Shown piece after piece: positions 16,801-25,136 of a stretch of 64,000 nucleotides of DNA; the stretch's first letter is position 1, and each line of letters begins with the position of its first letter. Location: the NCBI GenBank assembly GCA_050847315.1, contig CP193791.1; one strand, 5' to 3'. The translations under genes and the position numbers were made by a program. The notes under the pieces were generated by a model. It saw nothing but the letters and a program-made list of their open reading frames with translations. It searched no databases and was not told where the DNA came from. This DNA comes from Cedecea sp000277545 (GTDB lineage Bacteria; Pseudomonadota; Gammaproteobacteria; Enterobacterales; Enterobacteriaceae).

Positions 16801-17739
16801 TTAAGTGCGACGGGCACGACGGGCTGTCGCCGGGGCCATACCTGGATGCTTCGCAAAAAGCTCGACAATCCACTCCACAAAAACGCGGACCTTGGTCGAT
16901 AGATGGCGATTCTGCGGATACACCACATGAATAGGCATCGGATCATTGCTCCAGTCGTCGAGTATCAACTCGAAACGGCCATCTTTCAGCATGGGTTCCA
17001 TCAGGAACGCCGCCATTTGCACGATGCCCAGGCCGGATAAGCCAGCCGCGGTATATGCATAACTGTCATTCAGTGCGATGGGGCCGGTGAGAGGACGCTT
17101 GATACGTTCCCCCTCACGGGAAAAATGCCAATCAAAAATCTGGCCAGTGCGGGGCGAAAAATAATTCAGGCATTGATGATGCACCAGATCGTCCGGGTGC
17201 AGGGGGCGGCCATGACACTTCAGGTAGGACGGGGCCGCGCAGGTCATGTAGTGCATAACGCCCACGCGACGTGCAATCAAGCTAGAGTTGCGTAGCTCGC
17301 CGACCCGCACGGCACAATCTACGCCCTCCTCGATCAGATCGACTGAGCGATCGCTGCAGCCCAGTTCTAGCCTGATGTCAGGGAAACGGGCAAAGAAATC
17401 AGGCAGGGCGGGCACCAGAACTTCGCTGGCAAGACCGGTGGGGGCATCGACCCGCAGCCGTCCTTTTGGACTGAGCCTGGTGCTTGAGAGCGATTCTTCC
17501 GCTACGCGAATCTCCGTCAAAATGCGTAAACAATGTTCGTAGTAGGCGGCACCGTCCGCGGTGACGCTGCAGTGACGTGTGGTACGGTTCAGCAGCCTGA
17601 CCCCCAGCGTTGTCTCCAGCGTCTTAATCAGCGTCGACACCGTCACTTTGGGCAGCTTCATGGCTTCCGCCGCACGACTGAATCCGCCGGCGTCAACCAC
17701 CTGCACAAAGACTTCCATCGCTTGAAATTTATTGTTCAT
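16801..17739 (-). CDS. LysR-type transcriptional regulator
   Basis: A 312-residue LTTR. The winged helix-turn-helix covers residues 1-60 (MEVFVQVVDAGGFSRAAEAM, then LPKVTVSTLIKTLETTLGVRLLNRTTR), followed by the periplasmic-binding-protein-like effector domain with the two alpha/beta subdomains. It belongs to the broad group that regulates nearby quinone/aldehyde-type detoxification genes. It lies upstream of, and on the same strand as, the OsmC-GST-hydrolase operon. A near-identical inverted repeat in both promoters argues that it regulates both itself and the operon. Confidence 0.92.
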   Translation of the reverse strand: MNNKFQAMEVFVQVVDAGGFSRAAEAMKLPKVTVSTLIKTLETTLGVRLLNRTTRHCSVTADGAAYYEHCLRILTEIRVAEESLSSTRLSPKGRLRVDAPTGLASEVLVPALPDFFARFPDIRLELGCSDRSVDLIEEGVDCAVRVGELRNSSLIARRVGVMHYMTCAAPSYLKCHGRPLHPDDLVHHQCLNYFSPRTGQIFDWHFSREGERIKRPLTGPIALNDSYAYTAAGLSGLGIVQMAAFLMEPMLKDGRFELILDDWSNDPMPIHVVYPQNRHLSTKVRVFVEWIVELFAKHPGMAPATARRARRT

Positions 17740-17749
17740 CTCAGGGCTT

Positions 17750-17770
17750 ATTGTTCGCTATTTTGAACGG
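17750..17770. promoter_or_regulatory. Putative autoregulatory LysR operator
   Basis: ATTGTTCGCTATTTTGAACGG, 11 bases upstream of the LysR start codon. It matches the minus-strand reading of 16583-16603 at 19 of 21 positions. Placement right at the LysR start is typical of negative autoregulation. Confidence 0.7.
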
Positions 17771-17997
17771 TTATATCAATTTAGATCACTTTTTTAAATG
17801 ATATGCCCTGCCGACGCTTCCGGTAACGCATTGCGGCGGTTTGGCAGAGGGAAGATTCATCTCCGGGCTGCCAATAAGTCGCGACCAGAGACCCGTCGAG
17901 TATGACGTGAGGGGCCAGAGAGACATATTCAGATGAGTAATTATGGATTACCATTATTGCGAAACTTTCGCGAACATTCACAGGGACAGCCCATCAG

Positions 17998-19074
17998 ATG
18001 CGTTATTCAGCCGCAGCACTTCTTCCTATGCTGGTTTTACTCTCTGCCTGTAGCAGTAAGCCGAAAACCGCCGAACAGCAGACGACCAGCGGCACGCCGT
18101 CTGGCGGTTTCCTGCTCCAGCCACAGCACGATGTCTTTATGCAAACCGGTGATTTTGCTTACAACCCGGAAGCAGAGAAGTTTATCGACAAAATGGTGAA
18201 TGAGCATGGCTTTGACCGTCGCCAGCTGCATGAAGTGTTGTCCCAGGCCAAACGTCTGGATTACGTGCTGCGCCTGATGGATCAGCAGGCACCGACGACC
18301 GCGCCGCCTGCCGGGCCGAACGGGGCATGGCTACGCTATCGCGCTAAATTCATCACGCCGGATAACGTACAGAACGGCGTTAAGTTCTGGAACCAGTATG
18401 AATCGGCCCTGAACCGCGCCTATCAGGTTTATGGCGTGCCGCCGGAAATCATCGTCGGGATCATCGGGGTTGAAACCCGCTGGGGCCGCGTGATGGGTAA
18501 AACACGCATCGTGGATGCTCTCGCGACGCTTGCCTTTGCCTATCCGCGCCGCGCGCAATACTTTGCGGGCGAACTGGAAACCTTCCTGCTGATGGCGCGT
18601 AATGAAGGGGACGATCCGCTGGCGCTCAAAGGCTCCTTCGCCGGAGCAATGGGTTACGGGCAGTTCATGCCTTCCTCATTTAAAGAGTACGCGGTGGACT
18701 TCAACGGCGACGGGCACGTGAACCTGTGGGATCCGGAAGATGCCATCGGCAGCGTGGCGAACTATTTCAAAGCACACGGCTGGGAGAAGGGCGACATGGT
18801 TGCCGTGCCGGCCAATGGGCAGGTACCGGGGCTGGCTAACGGCTTCAACACCAAATACTCAGTGGCGGCGCTGGGCCAGTCCGGCCTGAGCCCGCAGGGC
18901 GCTTTGGGCAACCATCAGGAAGTGAGCCTGCTGCGCCTGGATATGGGCGATCGTTACCAGTACTGGTACGGGCTGCCAAACTTCTACGCCATTACCCGCT
19001 ACAACCACAGCACCCATTATGCGATGGCGGTCTGGCAATTAGGGCAGGCCGTCGCGCTGGCTCGCGTTCAGTAA
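17998..19074 (+). CDS. mltB: Membrane-bound lytic murein transglycosylase B
   Basis: Outer-membrane lipoprotein that cleaves peptidoglycan glycan strands, forming 1,6-anhydromuramic ends. 358 residues (361 in E. coli). The signal MRYSAAALLPMLVLLSAC has the lipobox LSAC with Cys at 18. The family-3 transglycosylase domain contains the catalytic Glu in GIIGVETRWGRVMG (about residue 160), then the GAMGYGQFMPSSF signature and the Ca-binding EF-hand-like segment DFNGDGHVNLWDPEDA. In E. coli it lies between pncC and srlA; here the srl operon and a zinc importer separate it from pncC. Confidence 0.96.
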   Translation: MRYSAAALLPMLVLLSACSSKPKTAEQQTTSGTPSGGFLLQPQHDVFMQTGDFAYNPEAEKFIDKMVNEHGFDRRQLHEVLSQAKRLDYVLRLMDQQAPTTAPPAGPNGAWLRYRAKFITPDNVQNGVKFWNQYESALNRAYQVYGVPPEIIVGIIGVETRWGRVMGKTRIVDALATLAFAYPRRAQYFAGELETFLLMARNEGDDPLALKGSFAGAMGYGQFMPSSFKEYAVDFNGDGHVNLWDPEDAIGSVANYFKAHGWEKGDMVAVPANGQVPGLANGFNTKYSVAALGQSGLSPQGALGNHQEVSLLRLDMGDRYQYWYGLPNFYAITRYNHSTHYAMAVWQLGQAVALARVQ

Positions 19075-19079
19075 TACGT

Positions 19080-19107
19080 TTTATCGCCCCCGCTTGGGGG
19101 CGATAAA
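19080..19107. terminator. Bidirectional terminator between mltB and gutQ
   Basis: TTTATCGCCCCC-gctt-GGGGGCGATAAA, a perfect 12-bp stem with A/T flanks on both sides, lying between two converging genes. Confidence 0.85.
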
Positions 19108-19115
19108 GGCGGTTC

Positions 19116-20078
19116 TCAAATACCTGCCTGGTGAAAATCATGCAGGTTAATTGCCCCCAGCAGCCTGCCGTTTTCATCCACGACCGGCGCCGCGCTAATG
19201 CGTTTTTTCATCAGCATCTCTTTGGCATCTATCGCCCGGGTTTCGGCATTCAGTACCGTGCCATTCTTCGTCATGGCATCTTTGATCCCGGCTTCCAGCT
19301 TACCGCCGCCCACCAGCCAGCGGCGCAGGTCGCCATCGGTAAAGACGCCGGCAACTTGCTGCGCTTTGTCGCAGACGGCAACCAGCCCCAGGCCTGTGCG
19401 GCTTAGCTCCAGCATGGCATCCATGACGGAGGCGCTGTCCGCCACCTGTGGGAGCTGCTCGTGGGTGCGCATCAGATGATGAACCCGATTTAACAAACGG
19501 GCACCTAACGCACCGGCAGGGTGGGAACGCGCAAAGTCCTCTTCGTTAAAGCCGCGCTCCTGCATGACGGCCATGGCCAGTGCATCGCCCATCATTAATG
19601 TATTAACCGCGCTGGAGGTCGGCGCCAGGCGCATCGGGCAGGCTTCACGCTCTACCGAAATATCTACGGTGGCAAAGGCCGCTTTCGCCAGCGGCGACTC
19701 AGCTTTGCCGGTAATCGCAATCAGCTTAACGGCCTTTTCCTGCAGGCGAGGAATAATTAAATCCAGCTCTTTCGCATGGCCGGAATAGGAGATAAACAGC
19801 AGGATGTCGCGGCTTTCGATCATCCCCAAATCGCCGTGTAACGCTTCGGCGGGGTGAACGAAGAAGGCAGGCGTGCCGGTGCTGGCAAAGGTGGCGGCAA
19901 TTTTCTTCCCGATATGCCCGGACTTGCCCATGCCGGAAACAATCACTTTCCCCTGACAGGTGAGCACGGCGTTGGCGGCGGCGACAAAATCTTCGCCAAG
20001 TCTGTCCGGCAGGCGGCTCGCTTCCTGTAATTCCAGCAGCAGGGTTTCTCGTGCGGCGTCAATCATTCGCTGATGCAT
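19116..20078 (-). CDS. gutQ: D-arabinose 5-phosphate isomerase GutQ
   Basis: Interconverts ribulose 5-phosphate and arabinose 5-phosphate, the precursor of Kdo. About 320 residues. An SIS sugar-isomerase domain comes first (VIVSGMGKSGHIGKKIAATF near residue 45), then two CBS domains (from about 205). The start at 20078 follows GGAGAAGAAG and overlaps the 3' end of srlR; the longer frame to 20096 lacks a better site. It is the distal gene of the glucitol operon, as in E. coli, where it is a second copy of KdsD and sugar-inducible. Confidence 0.95.
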   Translation of the reverse strand: MHQRMIDAARETLLLELQEASRLPDRLGEDFVAAANAVLTCQGKVIVSGMGKSGHIGKKIAATFASTGTPAFFVHPAEALHGDLGMIESRDILLFISYSGHAKELDLIIPRLQEKAVKLIAITGKAESPLAKAAFATVDISVEREACPMRLAPTSSAVNTLMMGDALAMAVMQERGFNEEDFARSHPAGALGARLLNRVHHLMRTHEQLPQVADSASVMDAMLELSRTGLGLVAVCDKAQQVAGVFTDGDLRRWLVGGGKLEAGIKDAMTKNGTVLNAETRAIDAKEMLMKKRISAAPVVDENGRLLGAINLHDFHQAGI

Positions 20079-20844
20079 CTTCTTCTCCGGTAACAATCAC
20101 TTTCACGCCTTTTTCACACAGCGCGGTGAGGAATTCGTGGCTAATGCCGCCGTCGGTGATGATCGTATCCACTCTCTCCAGTCCGCAGACAATATTCGGG
20201 CTTTTACGGCCAAATTTTGAGGAGTCGGCCATCAGGATCACTTCGCGCGCCGCGTTGCACATCGCTTTGCTGACGGTATAAACCTCGTTGTAGGTTGTGA
20301 CCCCGGCGGTGAGATCGATGCCATCGGTGCCCATAAAGAGCCTGTCAAAGCTGAAGTGTTCGAAGGCGTTTTCCGCCAGTTGGCCATGAAACGAGGCTGA
20401 TTTCTTACGGAAGGTGCCGCCGGGCATCAGAATGGTTTGTTCGTTGTCCAGCTCAGACAGCGCGTTGACGATATGCAGGCTGTTGGTCATCACCGTAATG
20501 TTATTGAAGTGCTGGAGCAGCGGGACCAGCTGCAAAACGGTGCTGCCCGCATCCAGAATAATGGAATCGCCATCGTGGATATACTTGACCGCCGCCTCGG
20601 CAATTTGCTGTTTTTGCTGGGTATTGATCAGCGTTTTGTGGTCAATGGGCGGATCGGGTTCGTCTTTACTGAGCACTACGCCGCCATAGGTGCGAAGCAC
20701 GGTGCCAGCCGTTTCAAGCAGCACCAAATCTTTACGGATCGTGGTGCCGGTGGTTTGAAAATGCTGGGCGAGATCTTCCACCGAGCATTTTCCCTGCTTT
20801 TGCAGATGTTCCAGGATCGCCGCCTGCCGCTGACGTGGTTTCAT
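20059..20844 (-). CDS. srlR: DeoR-family repressor of the glucitol operon
   Basis: A 261-residue repressor (257 in E. coli). The DeoR helix-turn-helix is at residues 4-56 (KPRQRQAAILEHLQKQGKCS, then TTGTTIRKDLVLLETAGTV) and the sugar-phosphate-sensing DeoRC domain fills the rest. It releases the srl promoter when glucitol 6-phosphate is present. The C-terminus overlaps the gutQ start by 20 bases. In E. coli it works together with the activator GutM encoded just upstream, as here. Confidence 0.95.
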   Translation of the reverse strand: MKPRQRQAAILEHLQKQGKCSVEDLAQHFQTTGTTIRKDLVLLETAGTVLRTYGGVVLSKDEPDPPIDHKTLINTQQKQQIAEAAVKYIHDGDSIILDAGSTVLQLVPLLQHFNNITVMTNSLHIVNALSELDNEQTILMPGGTFRKKSASFHGQLAENAFEHFSFDRLFMGTDGIDLTAGVTTYNEVYTVSKAMCNAAREVILMADSSKFGRKSPNIVCGLERVDTIITDGGISHEFLTALCEKGVKVIVTGEEDASAND

Positions 20845-20912
20845 AGGCTCTTATTACCTTGCAATAAATTTCGATTCGGTAATTTCGCAAGCAATAAGCA
20901 TTCGAAACGAAA

Positions 20913-21272
20913 TTAACCCTGTTTCAGTTTAAGCGCTAATGATAGAGCATTCTGACAATCACGATCATGGGGAAAGATCACATCGGGCTGCAATTCCTGC
21001 CGATTCATGCCGTGTAGCTGCATTACTGGCTGTGGGAGGGCAAAAACCGTCAGGCCTTTCATTATCAGGCTGTCGCGGACGTTTTGCCGCTCATCAAAGG
21101 CGAGGGCAATGACCACTCTGGGCCGAAAACGCCCGGATGAACGGCCTACGCCAACGGCACCCTGCTGGCAGAGCCGGTCAAAGGCCCGATTAAAACGGCG
21201 AATTTGCCAGCCGCCGAGCAGTAGCTGGCTTAGCCAGGCGATCGCCGCCAGGGCGATCAGTGCATTCATCAT
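20913..21272 (-). CDS. gutM: Glucitol operon activator GutM
   Basis: A 119-residue protein, identical in length to E. coli GutM (SrlM). A single N-terminal hydrophobic segment (about 2-20) precedes the conserved block GGWQIRRFNRAFDRL and VGVGRSSGRF. ATG 21272 follows AAAGGAGG; the frame upstream to 21314 is not needed. GutM activates srl transcription by an incompletely understood mechanism and is co-transcribed with the structural genes. The 68-base gap before srlR contains repeated TTTCG-type motifs that might belong to an internal control site. Confidence 0.93.
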   Translation of the reverse strand: MMNALIALAAIAWLSQLLLGGWQIRRFNRAFDRLCQQGAVGVGRSSGRFRPRVVIALAFDERQNVRDSLIMKGLTVFALPQPVMQLHGMNRQELQPDVIFPHDRDCQNALSLALKLKQG

Positions 21273-21329
21273 GCATCCTCCTTTGGGCAGCCTCTGGCTG
21301 AGGGCCAGAGGCAACCGGTGACCCGAGAG

Positions 21330-22109
21330 TTAAAACATAACCTGCCCGCCGGTGACGTTGATCGACTGTCCGGTACAGTAAGAGGCTTTATCGCTGGCGT
21401 AAAACAGGAGCGTGTTAAGCACATCCTGGTAGTCACAGCCGCGTTTTAAGGGGACTTTGTCGATGTAGTATTGCTCTACTTCGTCAGCAGGAATGCCGAG
21501 TTTTTCCGCGTACTGCGGCAGCAGAGACTGGAACATTGGCGACTTGAGCAGGTTACCCAACATGAGCGCATGCACCGTGATGCCGTATTCCGCCAGATCG
21601 AGGGCGAGAGACTGCGTCAGCCCCACGCCACCGAATTTCGCCGCGCTGTAGCCGGAGTTGTGCTTGCTGCCGACCTTGCCGGACTTTGAGTTAATCTGGA
21701 TGATGCGGCCTTTAATCCCGTCGCGAATCATCAGGCGGGAGAACTCCCTGGCGCACAGGAAGTACCCCACAAGGTTTACCTGCAGCGAACGGTCAAAATC
21801 CCCCAGAGCGAAATCACCAATAAACGCCGCTTTGGCGATGCCCGCACTGTAAACCAGCAGATTGACCTGGCCGAAAATCTCGTCCACGCCGTGAGCCAGT
21901 GCGGTAACGCTTTGCTCGCTGGTGGCGTCCGAGCCAAATCCCCAGGCAGAACCCGGCCCGTACTGGTCGTTAATTTCCTGCGCGACGCGGGCCGCTTTCT
22001 CACTTTGAATATCCACCACGGCAACTTTGTAGCCTTCCTGGGCCAGCCCATGGCAGAGAAACGCCCCGAGCGTTTGCCCTCCACCGATGACAACGGCAAC
22101 CTGATTCAT
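21330..22109 (-). CDS. srlD: Sorbitol-6-phosphate 2-dehydrogenase
   Basis: Oxidises glucitol 6-phosphate to fructose 6-phosphate with NAD+, linking glucitol uptake to glycolysis. 259 residues, the E. coli length. Short-chain dehydrogenase fold with the cofactor motif VIGGGQTLGAFLCHGLA (about 7-23) and the catalytic Ser/YxxxK: INSKSGKVGS and YSAAKFGG. Fourth gene of the srl operon, 28 bases after srlB. Confidence 0.97.
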   Translation of the reverse strand: MNQVAVVIGGGQTLGAFLCHGLAQEGYKVAVVDIQSEKAARVAQEINDQYGPGSAWGFGSDATSEQSVTALAHGVDEIFGQVNLLVYSAGIAKAAFIGDFALGDFDRSLQVNLVGYFLCAREFSRLMIRDGIKGRIIQINSKSGKVGSKHNSGYSAAKFGGVGLTQSLALDLAEYGITVHALMLGNLLKSPMFQSLLPQYAEKLGIPADEVEQYYIDKVPLKRGCDYQDVLNTLLFYASDKASYCTGQSINVTGGQVMF

Positions 22110-22138
22110 GTTTTACTCCTTTGATTAAATGACAATGT

Positions 22139-22501
22139 TTATGCAACAAACTTCAGCTGGCAGCCGGGTTCAATGCCCTGAGGCAGCGGGCCAGCGACGT
22201 GTACGGTGCCAGGGTATTCCGCCCGTGCTTCACCATCGAAGCGCAGGGTGATGTGCCCGAGCTCCTGCAAGTTTTGCTGGGCCACGTCGCCGACGGCGGT
22301 AACGGCGTAATGTTGGCCATTGAGTTCAAAGTGGATACCTGGCTTTAGCTGGCCGGTCAGCTCGCCGTGGCAGTGGATAAAGCAGTAATCCTGAATATCC
22401 GCCGGGGCGCCTTCCCGAAAGGTAATAAGCATGTTGTCTGCCAGCGCCTCGCGAGCGCACTCTCCAATCTGGACGATGGTGGTCTGGTAAATGGTTTGCA
22501 T
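22139..22501 (-). CDS. srlB: PTS glucitol/sorbitol-specific EIIA component
   Basis: A 120-residue cytoplasmic phosphocarrier that accepts phosphate from HPr and passes it to EIIB of SrlE. The phosphorylatable His is expected in the DYCFIHCHGEL stretch (about 38-48). It lies 11 bases downstream of srlE. Length matches the family (123 in E. coli). Confidence 0.95.
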   Translation of the reverse strand: MQTIYQTTIVQIGECAREALADNMLITFREGAPADIQDYCFIHCHGELTGQLKPGIHFELNGQHYAVTAVGDVAQQNLQELGHITLRFDGEARAEYPGTVHVAGPLPQGIEPGCQLKFVA

Positions 22502-22512
22502 GGGGCTTTCCT

Positions 22513-23481
22513 TTATTGGTAGATGAAGCCGGACACCAGCCAGGCAATTAGCACGGTAGGGGCGCCCGTTAAAAAGCGCCCGACCAGCACAGAAGGCACG
22601 CCGACGCGCACCGTTTCCTGGCGCGCTTCCGCCAGAGACAAGCCAACAGGAATAAAATCGCAGGCGGCCTGGGCGTTAATGGCGAACAGCGCGGGCAGCG
22701 CCAGGTGAGGAGGGATATGTCCGAGGCCAATCTGCACCCCAATCAGCACCCCGATGACCTGCGCAATCACCGCCCCAGGGCCAAGGAAAGGTGAGAGCAG
22801 GGGGAAGGAACAAATCAGCGCGAGCGTAATCAGACCGAGAGGGTTATTGGCCAGCGGGGCCAGGCCGTGGGCAATCCAGTCGCCCAGCCCGGAGGCCATA
22901 ATGATGCCAATCAGCGCCGACACGAAGGCCATAAAAGGCAGAATCGTTTTCAGAACCGTGTCGATAGTGTCGCGCCCCGCCTGAAACAGCACGGCGACGG
23001 CTGAACCCATTCCCATACCGACTTTGGCCAGCAGGCCGTCGCTTTGTTCGGTAATTTTTTTGCTGGCGTCGTAGTCCCGCGCTGGCGCAGGTTTGCGCTC
23101 GATCTGCGGTTCGCCATCGGCCCAACTAATGTTTTCTTCCCGGACGCCTGAGACGTAAATATCTTCAACAATGTACTGCGCCAGGGGACCTGATTTGCCG
23201 GTGGCGTGGATATTGATCGTCGGGATGCGGCGTTTAGGGTAGAGCCCGCAGCGCAGCGTGCCACCGCAGTCTATGATTGCCAGCGCAATTTCTGCCTCCG
23301 GCGGCTCGCCGTCTTTAAAACCGTCTACCGCCTGGCAGCCGGTCATTTCACTCAGCTTATCGACGATTGCCGGGCGCGTACCCGCCGTGATGTAAACGAT
23401 CTTTTTGCTCGGATCGACCGGGACGATCAGCGGCCCGCCCCATCCACCCTGGCCTTTTTCAATACGAATGCTTTGAGTCAT
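22513..23481 (-). CDS. srlE: PTS glucitol/sorbitol-specific EIIBC component
   Basis: A 322-residue membrane protein. The N-terminal EIIB part (about 1-110) carries the phosphorylated cysteine, probably that in IIDCGGTLRCG (about 71-81) by family comparison. The C-terminal half (about 150-322) provides membrane helices that complete the EIIC channel with SrlA. It lies 9 bases after srlA. E. coli SrlE has 319 residues. Confidence 0.95.
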   Translation of the reverse strand: MTQSIRIEKGQGGWGGPLIVPVDPSKKIVYITAGTRPAIVDKLSEMTGCQAVDGFKDGEPPEAEIALAIIDCGGTLRCGLYPKRRIPTINIHATGKSGPLAQYIVEDIYVSGVREENISWADGEPQIERKPAPARDYDASKKITEQSDGLLAKVGMGMGSAVAVLFQAGRDTIDTVLKTILPFMAFVSALIGIIMASGLGDWIAHGLAPLANNPLGLITLALICSFPLLSPFLGPGAVIAQVIGVLIGVQIGLGHIPPHLALPALFAINAQAACDFIPVGLSLAEARQETVRVGVPSVLVGRFLTGAPTVLIAWLVSGFIYQ

Positions 23482-23490
23482 GATTTTTCC

Positions 23491-24039
23491 TTAGAGGCGG
23501 ACCTGGCGTTCCAGCTCAATGCCCATTTTTTTCTCGAAAATCGAGGTGGTGAGATCGGTTATCCAGCCGCGGAAGAAGTTGGTAACCAGCCCAACCAGCA
23601 AATAGCTCACTGCAAGCGGGGCCAGCGGCAGGCCCAGCGTCGTTAACCCGCTGGCAATGCCCAGATAAACAAACAGTTCGCCAGGGTTGATGTGGGGAAA
23701 CAAACCGTTCATCGAATGGCAGCTATACGATGCGGCGGCGTAATAGCTCGGTTTGTACTTCTCAGGCATAAAGCGTCCCAGACTTAGCGTCATCGGATTG
23801 CAGAACACGAAAGTGCCGATGCAGGGCAGCAAGAGGTAACGCGAAACGGGGTTGCCGGCGCAGCGCTGCGCCATACGTTCAATGCGGTGCTGGCCGATAA
23901 AGTTAATCAGCGCGTTCATTATCACCAGCAGGCTGATCAGCAGAGGGAGAATGCCGGTCACCATACCGGTAAAGACCTCTCCGCCTTTCTGAAACAGGCC
24001 AATAAACCACTCCGCCCCGTGGGTAATCATGTCGATCAT
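23491..24039 (-). CDS. srlA: PTS glucitol/sorbitol-specific EIIC component
   Basis: First gene of the glucitol operon; 182 residues (187 in E. coli). Four to five membrane helices (for example ILPLLISLLVIMNALINFIG) contribute to the glucitol channel. The 285-base gap upstream to the zinc-importer operon is AT-rich and should hold the SrlR- and CRP-controlled promoter; a TGTGA half-site lies near 24135, but I cannot place a full CRP box. Confidence 0.95.
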   Translation of the reverse strand: MIDMITHGAEWFIGLFQKGGEVFTGMVTGILPLLISLLVIMNALINFIGQHRIERMAQRCAGNPVSRYLLLPCIGTFVFCNPMTLSLGRFMPEKYKPSYYAAASYSCHSMNGLFPHINPGELFVYLGIASGLTTLGLPLAPLAVSYLLVGLVTNFFRGWITDLTTSIFEKKMGIELERQVRL

Positions 24040-24290
24040 TTCTGTCTCCTGTAGGGTTATCTGCTCACCGTTGTTCCCGGTGGTGGCTCATATTAATCAT
24101 TTTGAAATGCGTAAATATGTTATTTAGATCTCATTGTGAAATATAAATCTATCAGTTTGAAAGATTATTGGGTGGTGAAAGAGGTGAAAAAATGACGTTC
24201 TGATTAACGGAAGGGAAAAGGGGGCTTGATTGAGGGTTCGTTTATGCCGAGGTGTAAAACAGTAATTTACAAGGACTACTGGGTAGACTA

Positions 24291-24305
24291 TGTTATGTTA
24301 TAACG
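24291..24305 (+). promoter_or_regulatory. Zur box of the zinc-importer operon
   Basis: TGTTATGTTATAACG matches the enterobacterial Zur consensus core TGTTATANTATAACA at all defined positions except 7 and 15. It lies 20 bases before the first small frame and 136 bases before the ATPase start, overlapping the probable promoter. Repression by zinc-loaded Zur follows if Zur is present. Confidence 0.78.
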
Positions 24306-24324
24306 AAACAATATTGGTGCCGGT

Positions 24325-24444
24325 ATGTCTGTTGCAGCTCCCTCTTCACTGTTTAGCCTTTCCGGGCTATTTCGCGCGGCCCTTGTCGCGCTGCTGATCC
24401 TCGGCCTGTGGGGCGCCATTCATTGGGCGGTTATCCTGCCATGA
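24325..24444 (+). CDS. 39-residue single-pass membrane peptide leading the zinc operon
   Basis: Frame MSVAAPSSLFSLSGLFRAAL followed by VALLILGLWGAIHWAVILP. A polar N-terminus of about 16 residues with one Arg leads to a hydrophobic segment of about 20 residues containing His and two Trp. Its stop codon overlaps the ATG of the ATPase gene (ATGA), the same coupling seen at the other two joints of the operon, which supports that it is translated. The start has only a weak GGTG site. It may stabilise or modulate the permease; nothing is known from sequence. Confidence 0.6.
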   Translation: MSVAAPSSLFSLSGLFRAALVALLILGLWGAIHWAVILP

Positions 24445-25136
24445 TCGAACTGCAGAATCTCGAGCTGGGCTATTACGGCAACGTGGTTGTGTCGGCCCTC
24501 AGCGGCCAGTTTCAGCGCGGCAGCATGACGGCGGTGATTGGGGCGAACGGCTGCGGTAAATCGACGTTGTTAAAATCCCTGGCCGGGCTACTGCCTCCCA
24601 TTTCTGGCAGCGTAAAGTTTCAGGACAATATGCGCCCGCGCATTGCCTGGCTGCCGCAGTTAGGGGAGATGGATCGGCAATTTCCCGCCACGGTTTATGA
24701 CGTGGTTTGTATGGGGAGCTGGCCGGGACGCGGGCTGTTTTCCGGCCTTCGTCGCCAGCACCGTGAACGCGTGACGGAAGCGATTGAGCGCGTGGGATTA
24801 AGTGAGCATTACCTGCGGCCGATTGATGTGCTCTCAGGGGGACAGTTTCAACGCATGCTGTTTGCTCGCCTGCTGGTTCAGGACGCACCGCTGGTCCTGC
24901 TCGATGAGCCGTTCACCGGCGTGGATGCACAGACCAGTGAATTTTTAATGGAACTGATGTGCCAGATGCACCGGGATGGCAAGACGCTTATCAGCGTGCT
25001 GCATAACAACGAGCTGGTACGCCGGCATTTTCCTGAAGTCTTGCTGCTCACCCCGGAGGGTTACCAGTGGGGTAACGCCGACGAAGCCTTAGCGCAATAT
25101 GCTTCCTTTCGCCCACGCCTGGTACAAACTGCATGA
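24441..25136 (+). CDS. Zinc-type ABC importer, ATP-binding protein
   Basis: A 231-residue ATPase of the manganese/zinc/iron chelate (cluster 9) family. ATG 24441 overlaps the stop of the small peptide; the longer frame to 24408 is out of context. Walker A is GANGCGKST (about 35-43), the signature LSGGQFQRM (about 133-141), and Walker B VLLDEPF (about 155-161). It would energise the permease encoded next (4-base overlap). Zinc is favoured over manganese by the Zur box and the ligands of the binding protein. It is additional to the znuABC locus expected elsewhere. Confidence 0.9.
   Translation: MIELQNLELGYYGNVVVSALSGQFQRGSMTAVIGANGCGKSTLLKSLAGLLPPISGSVKFQDNMRPRIAWLPQLGEMDRQFPATVYDVVCMGSWPGRGLFSGLRRQHRERVTEAIERVGLSEHYLRPIDVLSGGQFQRMLFARLLVQDAPLVLLDEPFTGVDAQTSEFLMELMCQMHRDGKTLISVLHNNELVRRHFPEVLLLTPEGYQWGNADEALAQYASFRPRLVQTA

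Noticed and set aside
24100..24160. CRP box for the srl promoter
   Set aside because: Only one TGTGA half-site is visible; the second arm does not match well enough to call.
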